Assembly (NCBI GenBank): GCA_019649035.1
Contig: BMAT01010462.1
Coordinates: 52,242 to 75,126, forward strand
Source: Elysia marginata
Taxonomy: Eukaryota; Mollusca; Gastropoda; Plakobranchidae
DNA: 22,885 nucleotides
Direction: 5' to 3'
The translations under genes and the position numbers were made by a program. Positions 1 through 11,319 of this stretch are shown here, piece by piece (positions within the stretch are counted from its first letter, which is position 1; the number at the start of each line of letters is the position of its first letter). The notes under the pieces are model-generated. The model was not told the DNA's origin. It searched no databases and saw only the letters and a list, made by a program, of their open reading frames with translations.

Positions 1-1146
1 TTTTTTTTTTTGGTCGTACACTGAACATTCTGGTTTGCGATGTTACTAAATTAATATGGGTATTTAATCGCACTTACCAAATCTGGTTCCTTACTTAATA
101 GGCCTAATTCTGAATATAATTCCGTTCCAATGCCAACTTAAAATATTCTTACTTTAAGTAGCACTAGCAGAATTTTCCGGCCTTGCAGCTATGACTCTTC
201 TTGAAACTCCGTGATAAAGTTTGTTTACGTCCTCAATTATGCCCGTAATTTTCTTTTTCAGCTGTTCAAAGTTACACGTAGATCAAATCCGTTGAGATCG
301 ATGAAAAGAGTTGTTGACATAATAATCGGAGAAGTACACATGTACGAGGTGTTGGTCCAAGATAGAAGAAATTAAGTAAATGAAAAAAAAATCGGCTTTA
401 CTTAGCGTTGTATATGAAGAGCCAGTACATGAAGGCAAGAGCCTCCTCCCACATAACATCGTGACGACGTTAAAATACCTGTGTTTCACAAGCTCAAACC
501 CCTCGGCTTAAATTTAAGTGGTTTCTATGGTTAATCAGGCAGACGTAAAAATTATATGTTTTAAGTTTCCAAAAGCCTTTTTAAGCCCCTCAAGAGTTTA
601 AAAAGATACAGTATGTCTTTAACTTTTGTTTATCCTAAGGTATAGGCCTTTACAATTACATGTAAATTTAAAAGCGGAGAGCAATATAATTTAGCAAATA
701 ATTTTGGGCCTTTTTTTCTCATCTCTGCTCATATCGGCTGAGTAGTTTTCGTTACAAGGTATAGATAGAGGAGCTATATCAAAATTTCTGTCAACCTGAA
801 TACTAGTTTTTCCTTAACCATTGTGAGCCGATGGTCATTCAGTCGTCTCCTCGATGTCGGTTTCTTCTTATTCTCAGCTTATTATTACTATTATCATTAT
901 TATGACCAGTAAAGTTCCCTCGATTTTGCGTGTTTAAGCAAAGATAATAGAATTGGTTTAAGTAAAGAATCTAAGAATGGGCTAACCTTCAATTCAAAAG
1001 TTGTTTTCTTTTTCTTTTTGTCCCCATAAAGTTGTTTTATCTTCATAGGATTTGTCTTCTCTTTCCGCAGGTTTGCCTTCTGCGTGTCTAATTCCTTTCA
1101 ACGGTTTCTGTATTTTTTTTTTATTTCTCTTCACCACAGCCGCCAG
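1..1146. other. Unassigned DNA, no gene seen
   Basis: The window opens with a short T run. The rest is AT-rich with no long frame, no recognised protein motif and no repeat structure I could identify. Short minus-strand frames at 283-489 and 994-1344 have no recognised features; the latter overlaps the LINE in antisense. Confidence 0.6.
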
Positions 1147-1930
1147 CTCATTGTGCCCTCTGAAATAATTTATGCGGACGACATTGACTTCATAAGACCA
1201 GAGAGTATAAGCGTCGAGGATACTGAAAAATTCTAAAACACATAACTTGAAAGTGAACGCCGACAATACAGAGTATACGTGCGTGAGAAAAGACACCGAA
1301 GAATGGAAAATATCTAAAAATTTTGGTTCACTTCTAAGAAGCAAAGACGATATCGAGCGCCGAAAAAAACTTCAAAAATTAAAAAATCACACTTTACAAA
1401 CTAACATATATTTGGAACCGAGCAAACAAAACAAAACAGAAAACTAGACTCCAACTTTACAATGCTTTAGTTAAACTCGATACTATTATAAAAATGTGGC
1501 ACATGGTCTTTGGCAAAAACAGACAAGGACAGGCTGGACGCATTCTATAGAAAAAAAAACCCAAAAGAGTCCTTAAAATCCAATACTCGGCAAAAATATC
1601 AAACCATTCACTTTACAAAAAATGTGGAGAAGTACCTCTATCCCTCAAAATACTTGAGTCTAGATGGAGACTGTTTGGGCACATATTAAGACGAGATCCG
1701 TGTATTCCGGCAAACGAAGCAATGCAGTAGAAAAAAATAAAAGACCAAGGGGTAGACCAATAAGAACACTTCCAGTTATTTTAAATAACGACCTCAAACA
1801 CTTTCCAGACGAGAAAATGACTTTAAAACCACAGAAAGACTTGACTTTAATTCGAGACATTGCAGAGAACCGAAACGAATGGAGGACCTTCATCGCGGAG
1901 ATAAGAAGAGGGGCAGCCGAAACTGTTTAA
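1147..1930 (+). pseudogene. LINE (non-LTR retrotransposon) reverse transcriptase C-terminal part, decayed
   Basis: The plus strand shows the reverse-transcriptase catalytic box in PSEIIYADDIDFIRPE (YADD codons 1171-1182). It moves to another frame near 1230-1240 and continues NLKVNADNTEYTCV, then KISKNFGSLLRSKDDIERRK, the usual order after YADD in LINE polymerases. A third frame near 1653 gives SRWRLFGHILRRDPCIPANE, and a last shift gives KRPRGRPIRTLPVI, the common basic GRP tail motif, ending at the stop 1928-1930. There are at least three frame changes and several stops. The 5' part (endonuclease and most of the polymerase) is missing, as in ordinary 5'-truncated insertions. The clade is not decided. 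Confidence 0.8.
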
Positions 1931-1998
1931 CGATATAAATAATGAGGTAGCCTTCACTTGGAATTCATTGTTTATTTGTAAAAAAAAAAAAAAAAAGC
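1931..1998 (+). repeat. 3' end and A-tail of the LINE copy
   Basis: After the LINE stop there is a short AT-rich tail and a run of A at about 1980-1996. An A-tail directly after the coding end agrees with target-primed insertion on the plus strand. The exact 3' boundary is not certain. Confidence 0.55.
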
Positions 1999-2044
1999 AA
2001 TACAAAAATGGCAAAAAAAAAATACTCTCTCAATCTGTCTATAT

Positions 2045-2158
2045 AGTCTTAGAGGGCCACATGCACATTGGACCAAAAGGAAATAATCCGAAAATGTAGG
2101 CTCTGCAAAGAGCAAAAAACCTCAAGTTGACTTTCTATATGTATCTAATTCTTTGGTG
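2045..2158 (+). repeat. Inverted repeat arm A (partner 4650-4770)
   Basis: Shares with the complement of 4650-4770 the words tatagtct, cacattggaccaaa, ggaaataatccgaaaa, ctgcaaagagcaaaaaac, tcaagttgac and atctaat, in the same order and with similar spacing. Two copies of one repeat thus lie in opposite directions about 2.5 kb apart, on either side of the gypsy pol fragment. The identity of the repeat is unknown. Confidence 0.8.
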
Positions 2159-2215
2159 ACTCTCCTTTCATTCTGTCAATTTCATTCTTCCAGTTTTCTC
2201 TCATACACTACAATT
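2158..2215 (+). repeat. Direct repeat copy 1 (partner 4240-4298)
   Basis: Reads ctctcctttcattctgtc, then ctcattc-like and ccagttttctc words, nearly matching 4240-4298 in the same direction. It directly follows arm A. The two undetermined bases (2216-2217) sit at its end. Confidence 0.75.
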
Positions 2216-2217
2216 NN
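2216..2217. other. Two undetermined bases (nn)
   Basis: Two n characters interrupt the sequence at the end of a repeat that recurs at 4240. This may mark an assembly join, so the order of the repeats on either side deserves caution. Confidence 0.99.
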
Positions 2218-2749
2218 ATAAGGAGATAACAGTACAAGTACATTTAACACACACAAAACCAACATCCGTTGTATTCTAGATCTCAGAAAAACGACATTAC
2301 ATTAGTAACCAACAACCTATTCTAAACATCAATTAATGCACGCCATGGTTTAAAATCAGGCGATAGTATTAGGAGACTTAATAGGCCTACCTATGTTGAC
2401 AAGCTCAATCTAACAGGATTAGTAACTCTGCCACTGCAGGTAACCCAAAGTTTGTTTCCTGTGTCGACAGCGACTTGACAAGGCTGTGTTAAATTTTGCT
2501 CTTATGAGTCTTCAAAATGTACTATCATCATTATTACTACCAGTACCAAAGTTCTCTTGGGGAGGGACATGGGGTGTAAGTTTTAAGGGAATGGCAATTC
2601 TAAAGTTCTAGTTCTAATCTCTCATTCGTGAGGTTCTAACTCTCAATCTGAGTGAGAGAGTTCGAAACATCGTTTGTGACAGGTGCGTCCAACTAGGTCT
2701 GAATCATGAGCAAGAGAAACTCGGATTTGATCCTGGTGCGTGCGCACAA

Positions 2750-4173
2750 TCCCCCATGGCTATCATCATATAGGACAATGGACCGGTGGACCCAACAACC
2801 ATTCCTGGCAACTATTTTCTCCCATGTGTTATGAATTATTGCAAAACGCGTTGTTTCCAACGGAAATCTCTCTATCAACAGCGTGCTTATCATGCTGTGA
2901 TTTCTGAGTTTGTTGGTGTTTTAAAACAGTCTCGTGCAAGCAAGGGTGTAGTAAATCTAAATGAGTTCAGCAGGGCTCAAACATGTTGATGAAAGAGGCG
3001 TACACCTGTAAGCCTACTTGAAGAGGAATTTACAAACCTTTTCTCTAACTGACCCTGAATTGATTTTTATCATGGTCTTTTTAAAAGTTTGTACACTGCG
3101 TTCAGCTAGCCCATTTGAAGACGGGTGGTATGGTAATACAGCAATGTGCTTAATGCCGTTATGACTCATAAATGAACGGAACTCAAAGCTTGTAAAAGTT
3201 GGACCATTGTCCGTAACAGCATTATCTTAGGCAAGCCTAAGGTGGAAAATATTTCCCGCAGTTCCAGAAGGGTTTCAGATGCCGTTTTACCTTTCTCATG
3301 ATCTTAACTTCCATCCATTAAGAATAAGCATCAGTGGCTATCAAGAACATATATCCAAAAGAAATGGCCCTGTGGAATCTAAATGTACTCCTTTCTAAGG
3401 CACTTCTGGCCATTCCCAAGGAAAAAGGGTTGCTTTGGCTGGTTTTGTTTCTATATTTTCCTTTTGACACGTATAACAGCATTTGACACTCTTCTCAATC
3501 TCGGCATCAATTAGCGGCCACATTACCCAAAGCTTTCTTTTGTGCTATACCAACATGCGTCTTTCCATGCAACAATTCCAACACTTTCGGTTGTTACGCA
3601 GAAGGAATTACCACTCTCGTACCCCACAAGAGACAATCACTCTCAACACTTCACTCACTCTTGCGTGTTGCAAATGCTCTAAAGTGTTCTTCAGTTTTAG
3701 CTGGCCGGCCATTCAGAACCCAGTCATAAACCTGCATTAGCGTTAACGTCCTATCTCGATGAGTCTTAATGGCAATATCCTTAAAAGAAGGTAAGCTTTT
3801 GTCCAGCATGGTAAACAGTAAGTTTACACTCTCAAGTACAGTCTAAACCATAGGCAGCATACGACTGATCTGGCAGGTAGAGAAGGGGTAGACGACTCAG
3901 GGCACCAGCGTTGTTGTCTCGGCCCGGACGTGCAGGAAAGAGTAAGACTTATTAAGAGATTGCCGACAGGATGAAAGCCCACCATTGAACTCGAGCAGAT
4001 GCGTGCTCGGGGATGACTTTATTCTCCTCGGACAGACCAAGGAGGGGCTTGTGGTCATTGATAAACTTGAAAGTCCGACTAGAGATGTATATGTGAAACT
4101 TTTTGACTGCAAAAACGAGAGCCAATCCCTCGCGGTCAATTTGAGAATAGTTCCTTTCAACAAAACAATGCAA
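2750..4173 (-). pseudogene. Ty3/gypsy retrotransposon pol fragment (RNase H and integrase), decayed
   Basis: Read on the minus strand, in order: the RNase H end (NYSQIDREGLALVFAVKKF, then INDHKPLLGLSEENK, 4173-3952); the linker word ALSRLPL near 3890; and the HHCC zinc region of integrase (LLHGKTHVGIAQKKALG, then CCYTCQ, 3590-3440). The DDE core follows, with first Asp in HLDSTGPF near 3380, second in VTDNGPTF near 3215, and Glu in NGLAERSV near 3105. Last comes a GPY/F-like piece (LPGMVVGSTGPLSYMM) near 2815-2762. The order is that of Ty3/gypsy elements. There are many frame changes and stops, so nothing can be made from it. No reverse-transcriptase core, gag or recognisable LTR was seen beside it. 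Confidence 0.88.
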
Positions 4174-4239
4174 AACACAGAAACCGGAACAGGAGAAACA
4201 ACAAAAGAAAACACTTTACACTAACCAACACAAAGGAGT

Positions 4240-4480
4240 GACACTCTCCTTTCATTCTGTCGATCTCATTCCTCCAGTTGTCTCCCAAACTCTACACTCT
4301 CTCTCTCTCTCATTTTCACTGTCTTAACATGTCTGTCTGTCTCTCCCTCTTCCACCTTCTCTTTTGGCCCTAAATCATGAGGTTTTTTTTTGCAGCCGGG
4401 CAGATTATCGTCAAAGACACTATAGTTACCGTACTTGGATCTAGATTAAATCCCAATCCATTGCAAGATTTTAATTATGT
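4240..4480 (+). repeat. CT-rich repeat, copy with direct partners at 2158-2215 and 5492-5660
   Basis: The first 58 bp match 2158-2215. After a short CT run (about 4297-4312), the words gtctgtctgt, cttccaccttctcttt and ggccctaaa match 5532-5610. This shows one dispersed repeat family with an internal CT microsatellite. No coding capacity seen. Confidence 0.65.
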
Positions 4481-4649
4481 TTACATTACCAACTCTATAT
4501 GGCTAGACCCCTTAAACACCACGAACGACTCAAAGATAAATACAGAGCGCGGCTAGCACAGATTAGTTCTACTGCTGATCTTGGCCTAGAAATACTAACT
4601 AAAGTTCGGCTCTTTTAAAGCGTAGTCTAGCACTAAGTCAGGCTTGAAG

Positions 4650-4770
4650 TTCTATCAAAGTATTAGATAACAAGAACGTCAACTTGACGTTTTTTGCTCT
4701 TTGCAGGGTTAGGTACGGTTTTCGGATTATTTCCCTTTGGTCCAATGTGGAAGTAGACCTTTGAGACTAT
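4650..4770 (-). repeat. Inverted repeat arm B (partner 2045-2158)
   Basis: On the plus strand it reads tcaacttgacgttttttgct, then ttcggattatttccctttgg and tccaatgtgg, the complement of arm A. Divergence between the arms is moderate, so this is not a recent hairpin-type duplication. Confidence 0.8.
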
Positions 4771-5259
4771 ATGAACAGTGTGAACAAAATATTTTTTCCA
4801 CTTTTTAATTTTTTTTTTTAGAAATAACCAATGATTTTTCAAATGAAGGCAAAAACATCATTTTTATTGTTAAACAGTTTTTTGATATTCTTATCGAATA
4901 TTTTAAGGAGCCAGGACTGAAAAAAGTGATTGTTATTTATAGCTTATTTACTACTTGAGAATGGCTTTGTAATCACATGTATTAATGCATAGAATGTTTA
5001 TGTTTATTTTTCTATGACAGACCTTTAGTAATTTGAACTTATGTATTTTGTATTTTGTTAGGCGAGTCAGTCGGGTAATTAAAACACAAGCTGGAGTTTT
5101 GATCAAATAAGTAGCAAAATCATAGCAGTGTATTCACGTCCTTTCACAGAATTCCTCACAATTATGTTTTAAAACTTAAAAAAAACTGAATTCTCTGTAA
5201 CAGAAAAAGGTACTTGAGGACTTTGGTTCTATCGGCAGTCTCGTTGGCTTTGTCTCAGT
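4771..5259. other. AT-rich unassigned DNA
   Basis: No gene, inverted ends or recognised repeat; short A and T runs only. Confidence 0.6.
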
Positions 5260-5465
5260 CAATATCTTAATTAGCGTATATAGCAAAAAAAAGTAAAATC
5301 GAAAGAAAATTTCTCCACGATTTAACCTCAAAATGACCAGATGTTGGTGCATGTCCCTAGCATGATGCATAACCCCACCTACCGAAACATAATCACGGGG
5401 CTCTAGCCATCTTCCGAACCCTCAGCGGTTGGCAAAACAGTTCTCTATTGTCTAAATATAGGATA
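5260..5465. repeat. Diverged duplication, copy 1 (partner 5870-6115)
   Basis: Shared words with the second copy, in order: ttaatta, agcaaaaaaa, ttctcca, gattta, aaaatgaccagat, ttggtgcatgtccct, atgatgcat, tagccat and ttccgaac/ttccaaac, then aaatata. The offset is about 600 bp. No protein coding is evident in either copy. Confidence 0.8.
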
Positions 5466-5494
5466 AAACCTTTTTGACCTCTTTATCATAGTCC

Positions 5495-5496
<2 letters not shown>

Positions 5497-5530
<34 letters not shown>
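5497..5530. repeat. (CT)17 microsatellite
   Basis: Thirty-four bases of pure CT. The DNA after it (5531-5660) resembles the DNA after the shorter CT run at 4297-4312, so the microsatellite belongs to that repeat family. Confidence 0.97.
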
Positions 5531-5534
<4 letters not shown>

Positions 5535-5869
5535 TCACATCAGTTACTCTGTTCATGATTGTCTGTTTCTTCCTCTCCCACCTTTTCTTTTTGCCCTAAA
5601 CCTTTAGTTTCTACTGCAAGATTAAACTTGATAACATAGTCTAAATCTAGATTCTATAGCAGGATTTTGGTTTATTCCAGTATGATTGTGGACTTAAGAC
5701 AGTACTGTAGTTCTACGGCAATATTGTATAAAGCAGCTGAGGGATAGATAGATAGATCTGTTTGGCTCGCGGCTGAATGAGACATGACGTCAGAGAGCGT
5801 CGGCAAAATAACTCTCTGCAGTGGAGTCCCTCTAAGCCTCATCTAGGTCAATAATTTATTCTTTAGCTT

Positions 5870-6115
5870 CTCACTTTTTAATTAGGTGTACAGCAAAAAA
5901 AAAAACGAAAACAAAAACTAAAAAAAAAAAAATTCTCCATGATTTACCCTGAAAATGACCAGATTTTGGTGCATGTCCCTGAAATGATGCATTATCCAAC
6001 CTATCATTTAATACATGTAGTACAGTACACGTATCAACATAAAATTGGGAGGGGGGTAGCCATTTTCCAAACTTGCAGCGCTTTGCAAACAATTTCACAA
6101 TTTATTTAAATATAA
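5870..6115. repeat. Diverged duplication, copy 2 (partner 5260-5465)
   Basis: Carries the same word order as 5260-5465, with a longer A-rich middle and an extra insertion around 6010-6045. It may be a tandem duplication, or two separate insertions of one repeat family. Confidence 0.8.
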
Positions 6116-9100
6116 GAATCTTTTTCTTATAATTATTAATATTATTAGTTTTTTTTTAAATATCGTTATCATTATTACTACTTCTACTTCTACTTACTAA
6201 ACAGGTTTTTTAAATGATTTCCTCACATTTAAGGAGATTCCTAGACTTTAACTGGATTGGTATTTTCTTTGAGGCTCATTGGAATTAACAGTAAAAATGT
6301 GAAATGGATATATGTAGGCTCAATACTAATGTGATTTAAAGCAGATTAGATAAATGATGTGTGTAATTCATGTTCTATATCTTATTCTTTTTGGCTGCTA
6401 TTGTTTCATTTTGTTCAGCCTTAAGTTAAACGCTACTTGCATATGAACTGGTTCAGCAGTCAATAAATTCGACTGTAGGTCCAAAGCCAATCATATGCTT
6501 TTCAATTATTTTGTTTACAGGACCTTGAAGTTCAAATGGTTTCCCTGCTCTGACTAAAGATCCAGACCAAAATATGACTTGAACTTTTTTGCTTTATCAA
6601 ACAGAAACACAATGTATGTACTTTGTGGGCTGCATTTAATTTTAAAATTTATCATCTGTATATCTGTATGCTAATTCTCATTCATATTTCCTTATTTGAA
6701 TTGATTAAAAAAACCCTCTGAAATTAGACATTTTTACAAACAATGTGTCTAAGACAATTGAATAGACATATATGCCGAAAATTTTTTGACATTAACGTGA
6801 TTTACAAACTTTAACTTCCATCAAATACGGAAGAATTCACTTTGAGTCCAACCTACATGTATTTAGAGCAACTCTTGCTTCAGGTCAATACAGTTTGACC
6901 TCACTTATCAGACAATGTAGGGAGTTAATGGTTTCTTACTAATTTTTGTGGAGAAATATAGCAGCGACTAACAACTATCGTCATAACTTGTTTGTGAAAT
7001 ACTTCCCACTTACATAACGTGAAGACAATGTATTCCATCTTTTTCCAGCCTCCATATGATAGCTCATATTTTTTCTTGAGTAAATATCGTTATAAAGATT
7101 TTTGATTTGGTGGTGTCCTCTTTCTGATCAAGACAGTAATTTATTTACGTGTTTCATTATTATCAGGGTTCCCATTTCCAGGGTTCCACAGAAGGTAACT
7201 TAATTATTTTAAAGTAATGAAAAACAAGCAAAGCCAGGTTAAAATTACGCCCTTGTTTATTTAAATTCTTTCATTACTTCTTTTAAAAAAATACTTACAC
7301 ACTCGCAAAAATTGCTTTAAACTCCAATGACTCTGTGAATGCCTTCCTGAATATGAAGATTATTATGCTAGGAGATCATGAATTACTTGGTTTTCTTAAA
7401 AATTGTGTAGTGCGCAATAGTTAACTTCAGTTTTAATTTCAGGTGTTCATTATCTCATCTCTATTCAACTCTGTCAAGAAGTATTTTCAGAAACACAACA
7501 GAATATATCATAACATATGGGCATTGGAAAATCAACAAGATAATTATATTTTTCACCACAGAACACACTTTAACTTAAGAAAATTACGGAAGACAAAGAA
7601 AAGAAGTAAGAATACAATGACATTTGGGGGCTAAAAATTAATTATTCTAGTGTATTTTGTTGAGAACATATAGAATGTTATTTTTTTAACTGATTCATAT
7701 CACAGTGTGGATGACAAATACATGCATTTTTTAACTAAATCTTTCAATTATACAAATTTTCAACTTTATTCATTTACAATTTAGGGACTTAAAAAAGGAT
7801 AAAAATTATTTCAGGATATTCATTAAGGAAGTTTAGGTAGTCTAACGTCCCGTAAACATGCATATGGTGAACATATACAGACAACATTCAGAGATAAAAT
7901 GTTTTGAGAGCTTGATATCATTGATAAAAAAATACATGAACAATATACTTTGAATTGGTTTAAGAAAAGATAGTTATTTACACAACTCATAGATCACAAA
8001 ACTTTCAATATTGGGCTAAAGATAATTTTACAGCAGTTGTCTTTTTTTACAACTAGGTTTAATAAGTGTGATCAAAAGCCTCCTCTTGTGCAAAAATTTT
8101 CAATTGTTAAAGGTAAGTTTGGAAAGTAAAGAATATATAAATAGACTTTAAAGGACTTTGTTTCCTCGTTGGTCTTGTATGTTTATTATCAATAAGATCA
8201 CAACTTGGAGAAAACAGCATATGTGTGCTAGTTGACCCATTTACTACTCTATGTAAGTAAGCTGTAAAAACCTAAACCTGCAGGATCTTAAATGCTGTGA
8301 CATTGACTGTTGGTACATAGTAGACCTTAGACTTACCTAGATAAAAAAAAACCGCTTTGATATTAGTTTGTGACATAGGGGAAAGTAAGTAACCCAACAT
8401 TTGTACTTATCATTCCTGTTAGAAATTTTTTTCATGCTCAGAAATGAAATGTGTATACATATAGTCGTGAAAATTCAGGAGAAGTTATGAAAAAGTAGCC
8501 TGAAACGACAAAAAAATCGTTTCATCCATTCAGGTAGTAAAGGGATAAAAGAAGTGTCAGCGAGCTATCAAAGAAATCACGGATTGATGATGATTAGGGA
8601 TAGGAAGAATACAGAGACAAAATAACATTTTTCCTTTAAGATGCGTCCCAATACGCTTATGCTTTATGACGAGAATCCAACATATTTATAACTTTAATTG
8701 AAAAACTTGACAGTTTCAATTCTTCCTTATTTGTAAAGAAAAGATTCTGTGGATCACTTAAGTAAATAAAAAAAAATTGACATTCGTTGTAGCCCTAGAG
8801 ACATGATCAATCTATTTACATGGCTGCTCCAGGATATACAATAAAAGTCAACAGCCCTATGTTAGCTAAGGGATGTCGTGAAGCCAATTTAACGAATTAG
8901 TAAAGCAAAAAAAGCAACTTGGTCAAACCTGTATAGCAAATAAGGATAACAAATGAGTTCCTAGATCTAACAAATCTTCATGTGACTGGGACTTGGAGCC
9001 TACAATTTTTAAGTCAAACCAAGCTCTAACATCACCTTTCTTTTTTGTGTGACTTATACCATGAAAAATCATAATTAAAAAAATCTGCTTCAAGAGTAAA

Positions 9101-9354
9101 TGCTTTAAAATTTTCCTTTTTTATTTATAGACCTGACTGAATTGAATTTTAATCAGAAGCAAAAACTCTATGATTAAGTGTTTGATTGCAACCTGCGCTT
9201 TTATGCTGTCCTTTTTGTGGTTTTAAAATAAAAACAAAATGTTTCTGCACTCAAATAAGCTTAAAAAGATAACAAAAATTCCTTGATAAATTGCATCCCA
9301 TAGGGTGCAGTATAAAAAAAAACACGTTGTGCAGGCCACACCTATTTATATCCA
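6116..9354. other. Long AT-rich intergenic stretch
   Basis: Over 3 kb with no recognised protein and no frame above 63 codons. Simple stretches such as attattattag and cttctacttctactta occur near 6140-6195. A few plus-strand splice-like blocks exist (about 7167-7194, 7443-7605, 8057-8112), but their translations have no known similarity, so I do not annotate a gene. Confidence 0.6.
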
Positions 9355-9490
9355 CAGTGAAACCAGATTTTTGAACCTGGATGATTTGAATACTTGATTG
9401 ATTCAAATTACAAATTTTACCCTCCCTATGTAATGAATAATGCTAAGTCAAATTTGTTCCAGTGAGGTTCAAAACATCTGGACTGAACTG
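9355..9490. mobile_element. short MITE-like inverted repeat
   Basis: The left end reads CAGTGAAACCAGATTTTTGA; the complement of the right end reads CAGTTCAGTCCAGATGTTTT, and both continue to gaacct. The 136 bp between hold no gene. CAG termini and small size suggest a pogo/Tigger-type MITE. The bases outside are CA on both sides (9353-9354 and 9491-9492) rather than TA, so the target duplication is either mutated or the ends are misplaced by a base or two. Confidence 0.5.
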
Positions 9491-10421
9491 CATTAGCTTT
9501 AAAAAAATGTCAGCATCTTAAAAGAATGAAAAAGGTTTTTTAAGAGAACAAATATTGATAAGTTAACACAAAATGTTTCTATAAAATTTTGTATTGTGTT
9601 AAAATCACATATATTGTACAACATAAATCAACTATTTACAATGATTGTTCTGAACTTATTTATAGTATAACTGAGAAAAACTTAGAGTGACGAGTTTGAA
9701 AACAGGTTTTAAAAAGAAATATTAGCGAGTTATATACATGTTTAAATACCGAGTGAATTAAACCACTCTACTGTAAATTTTCACAAAGATTTGTTCTTTG
9801 CTCAAAAATAGTGATGTTGAAAGAAAGCAGATCTTTAAAAATGTGTCTCTAGGGATGACAAAAGTTTTGATTTAATGATGAGATTGATTTTATTCAAACT
9901 GTCATGGCTTCTAATACAATATTTTTTCTGAATCATTTTTTAAACAATGGACATACATTCTTTTTCAAGGTGAATTTTTTTTTTGTTAAAAATATTTTCT
10001 TATTGTAATACATCATTTAAAAAAACAACAACACTACTTCATGTTTTTGACTTATCACAGTCAATGAGACCAACAACTATAATCTACATTTCCGGTATCC
10101 ATACTAATAGCTATCTTACTTAACAAACTGTACAATTTAGCTAATTGTATTATAAAAAAAAAACATCATGAGAGCTCCAATAGTACAGACTTTTAATTTT
10201 TCAGTACAGAACTCAGCTGCTCTTTTAGCTAAAAAAAATTTTTTTTAACTCACTGCCATAAATTTAAACTCTATCTTTATAAATATCCAGTTATGTTTTC
10301 ATTCATAATGTTAACTTGCAGTGCAGAAAGGGGCTCCTTCTCAATATGCAATGGTTTCAATTATCACAATATTTCAACAATTTCAGTTTTATTCAAAGTA
10401 GTATGCTGTGAATGTTTGAAC
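9491..10421. other. AT-rich intergenic DNA between two MITEs
   Basis: No gene or repeat recognised. A minus-strand AATAAA lies at 10393-10388, about 675 nt after the CATIP stop. It could serve as a distant polyadenylation signal, but the sequence does not show that it does. Confidence 0.5.
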
Positions 10422-10427
10422 CAAGAG

Positions 10428-10883
10428 CAGACCTGCCACTCCCCAAAATGGAAAATCAGTATAATTGAGCCTCAGTATCAGTATTAAAAAATCTGTATCA
10501 CTGTACTGGTACTCCCAAACTCTAACTATTTTTTTTAGTAAAAACACTAGCACTTCAATTTCTATGTGGCCATCGTAATTTAATGTTTAAAATGAAAAGA
10601 AACAAAATATGTATCACAGTTAAAAAACTACTATGCTCCATGCAATATCACAGAAGGCCTACCATAAAGCATTTTGGTGCACATGCTAATCAAATAATTT
10701 TCAGATTATTAAAAATGACAAAAACAGAAATCAACCCTTTGAAGTTTGGTTCATTGGGTGTAGTTGTCAAGCAATAAAAAAGTCAGTATCTTGTAATAAA
10801 AATTTTAAAAAATCAGTATTTTCTAATATTTTTGCTGAAAAATCAGTATAATACTGATTCAATCTGTATGAACGGCAGGTCTG
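10428..10883. mobile_element. MITE with CAGACCTGCC ends and a perfect CAAGAG duplication
   Basis: The left end reads CAGACCTGCCACTCCCC and the complement of the right end CAGACCTGCCGTTCATA; the first ten bases are identical. CAAGAG lies immediately outside on both sides (10422-10427 and 10884-10889). The motif aatcagtat recurs near both ends in opposite senses. Nothing in it codes. A CAG start suggests hAT, but hAT makes 8-bp duplications and only 6 bp match here, so the family is left open. It lies downstream of the CATIP stop codon. Confidence 0.7.
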
Positions 10884-11067
10884 CAAGAGGCTTGTTTATA
10901 TTTCTAGCTGAGCAACCACTTGAACTGCTTTCCTGTAAAAAATTTGTAAAATGAATATCACTATCGGGTTATCTTTTTGCCTCACACAGATATAACAAAA
11001 CAAAAATCAAAGTTAATACTTTCTTTGTGTGCAGCAAATAATTTCACCCTATTGTGCTTTAATATCT

Positions 11068-11319
11068 TCACCTCGTCGGAGCTCGGAGCTCATCAATTCG
11101 AGTGTTTGTGCGACTTGCAGGGAAAGGTGTTGGAGCATTGGATGCCAAGAAAGGTGAAGGGTCTGGCATAGAGGTGGAGAAGGCAGAGAAGTAATCAGCA
11201 GCAAATGCAATGACATCATCTGGCTTACGCAGCAGCAGGAACTGTAGAAAATCAGCTAAAAGAGCCCTCAACTCTGGGTGGTGTCGCATGTAAGTTGCAT
11301 GATCTCCTTTTAACTCCTC
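11068..11319 (-). CDS. CATIP: CATIP last coding exon
   Basis: The acceptor is tgttttatttag at 11320. The exon is 252 nt, 83 codons and a TGA stop at 11070-11068. It opens EELKGDHATYMRHHPELRAL and continues ADFLQFLLLRKPDDVIAFAA, matching human EELRLGHASYLRQHPEAHAL and SDFLLFLLLRQPEDVVTFAA. The tail is Pro/Ser-rich (PSPFLASNAPTPFPAS), as in the human protein, and probably disordered. Confidence 0.95.
   Translation of the reverse strand, partial: EELKGDHATYMRHHPELRALLADFLQFLLLRKPDDVIAFAADYFSAFSTSMPDPSPFLASNAPTPFPASRTNTRIDELRAPTR

Noticed and set aside
3483..3740. 85-codon plus-strand frame
   Set aside because: Antisense shadow of the gypsy integrase zinc region and linker.
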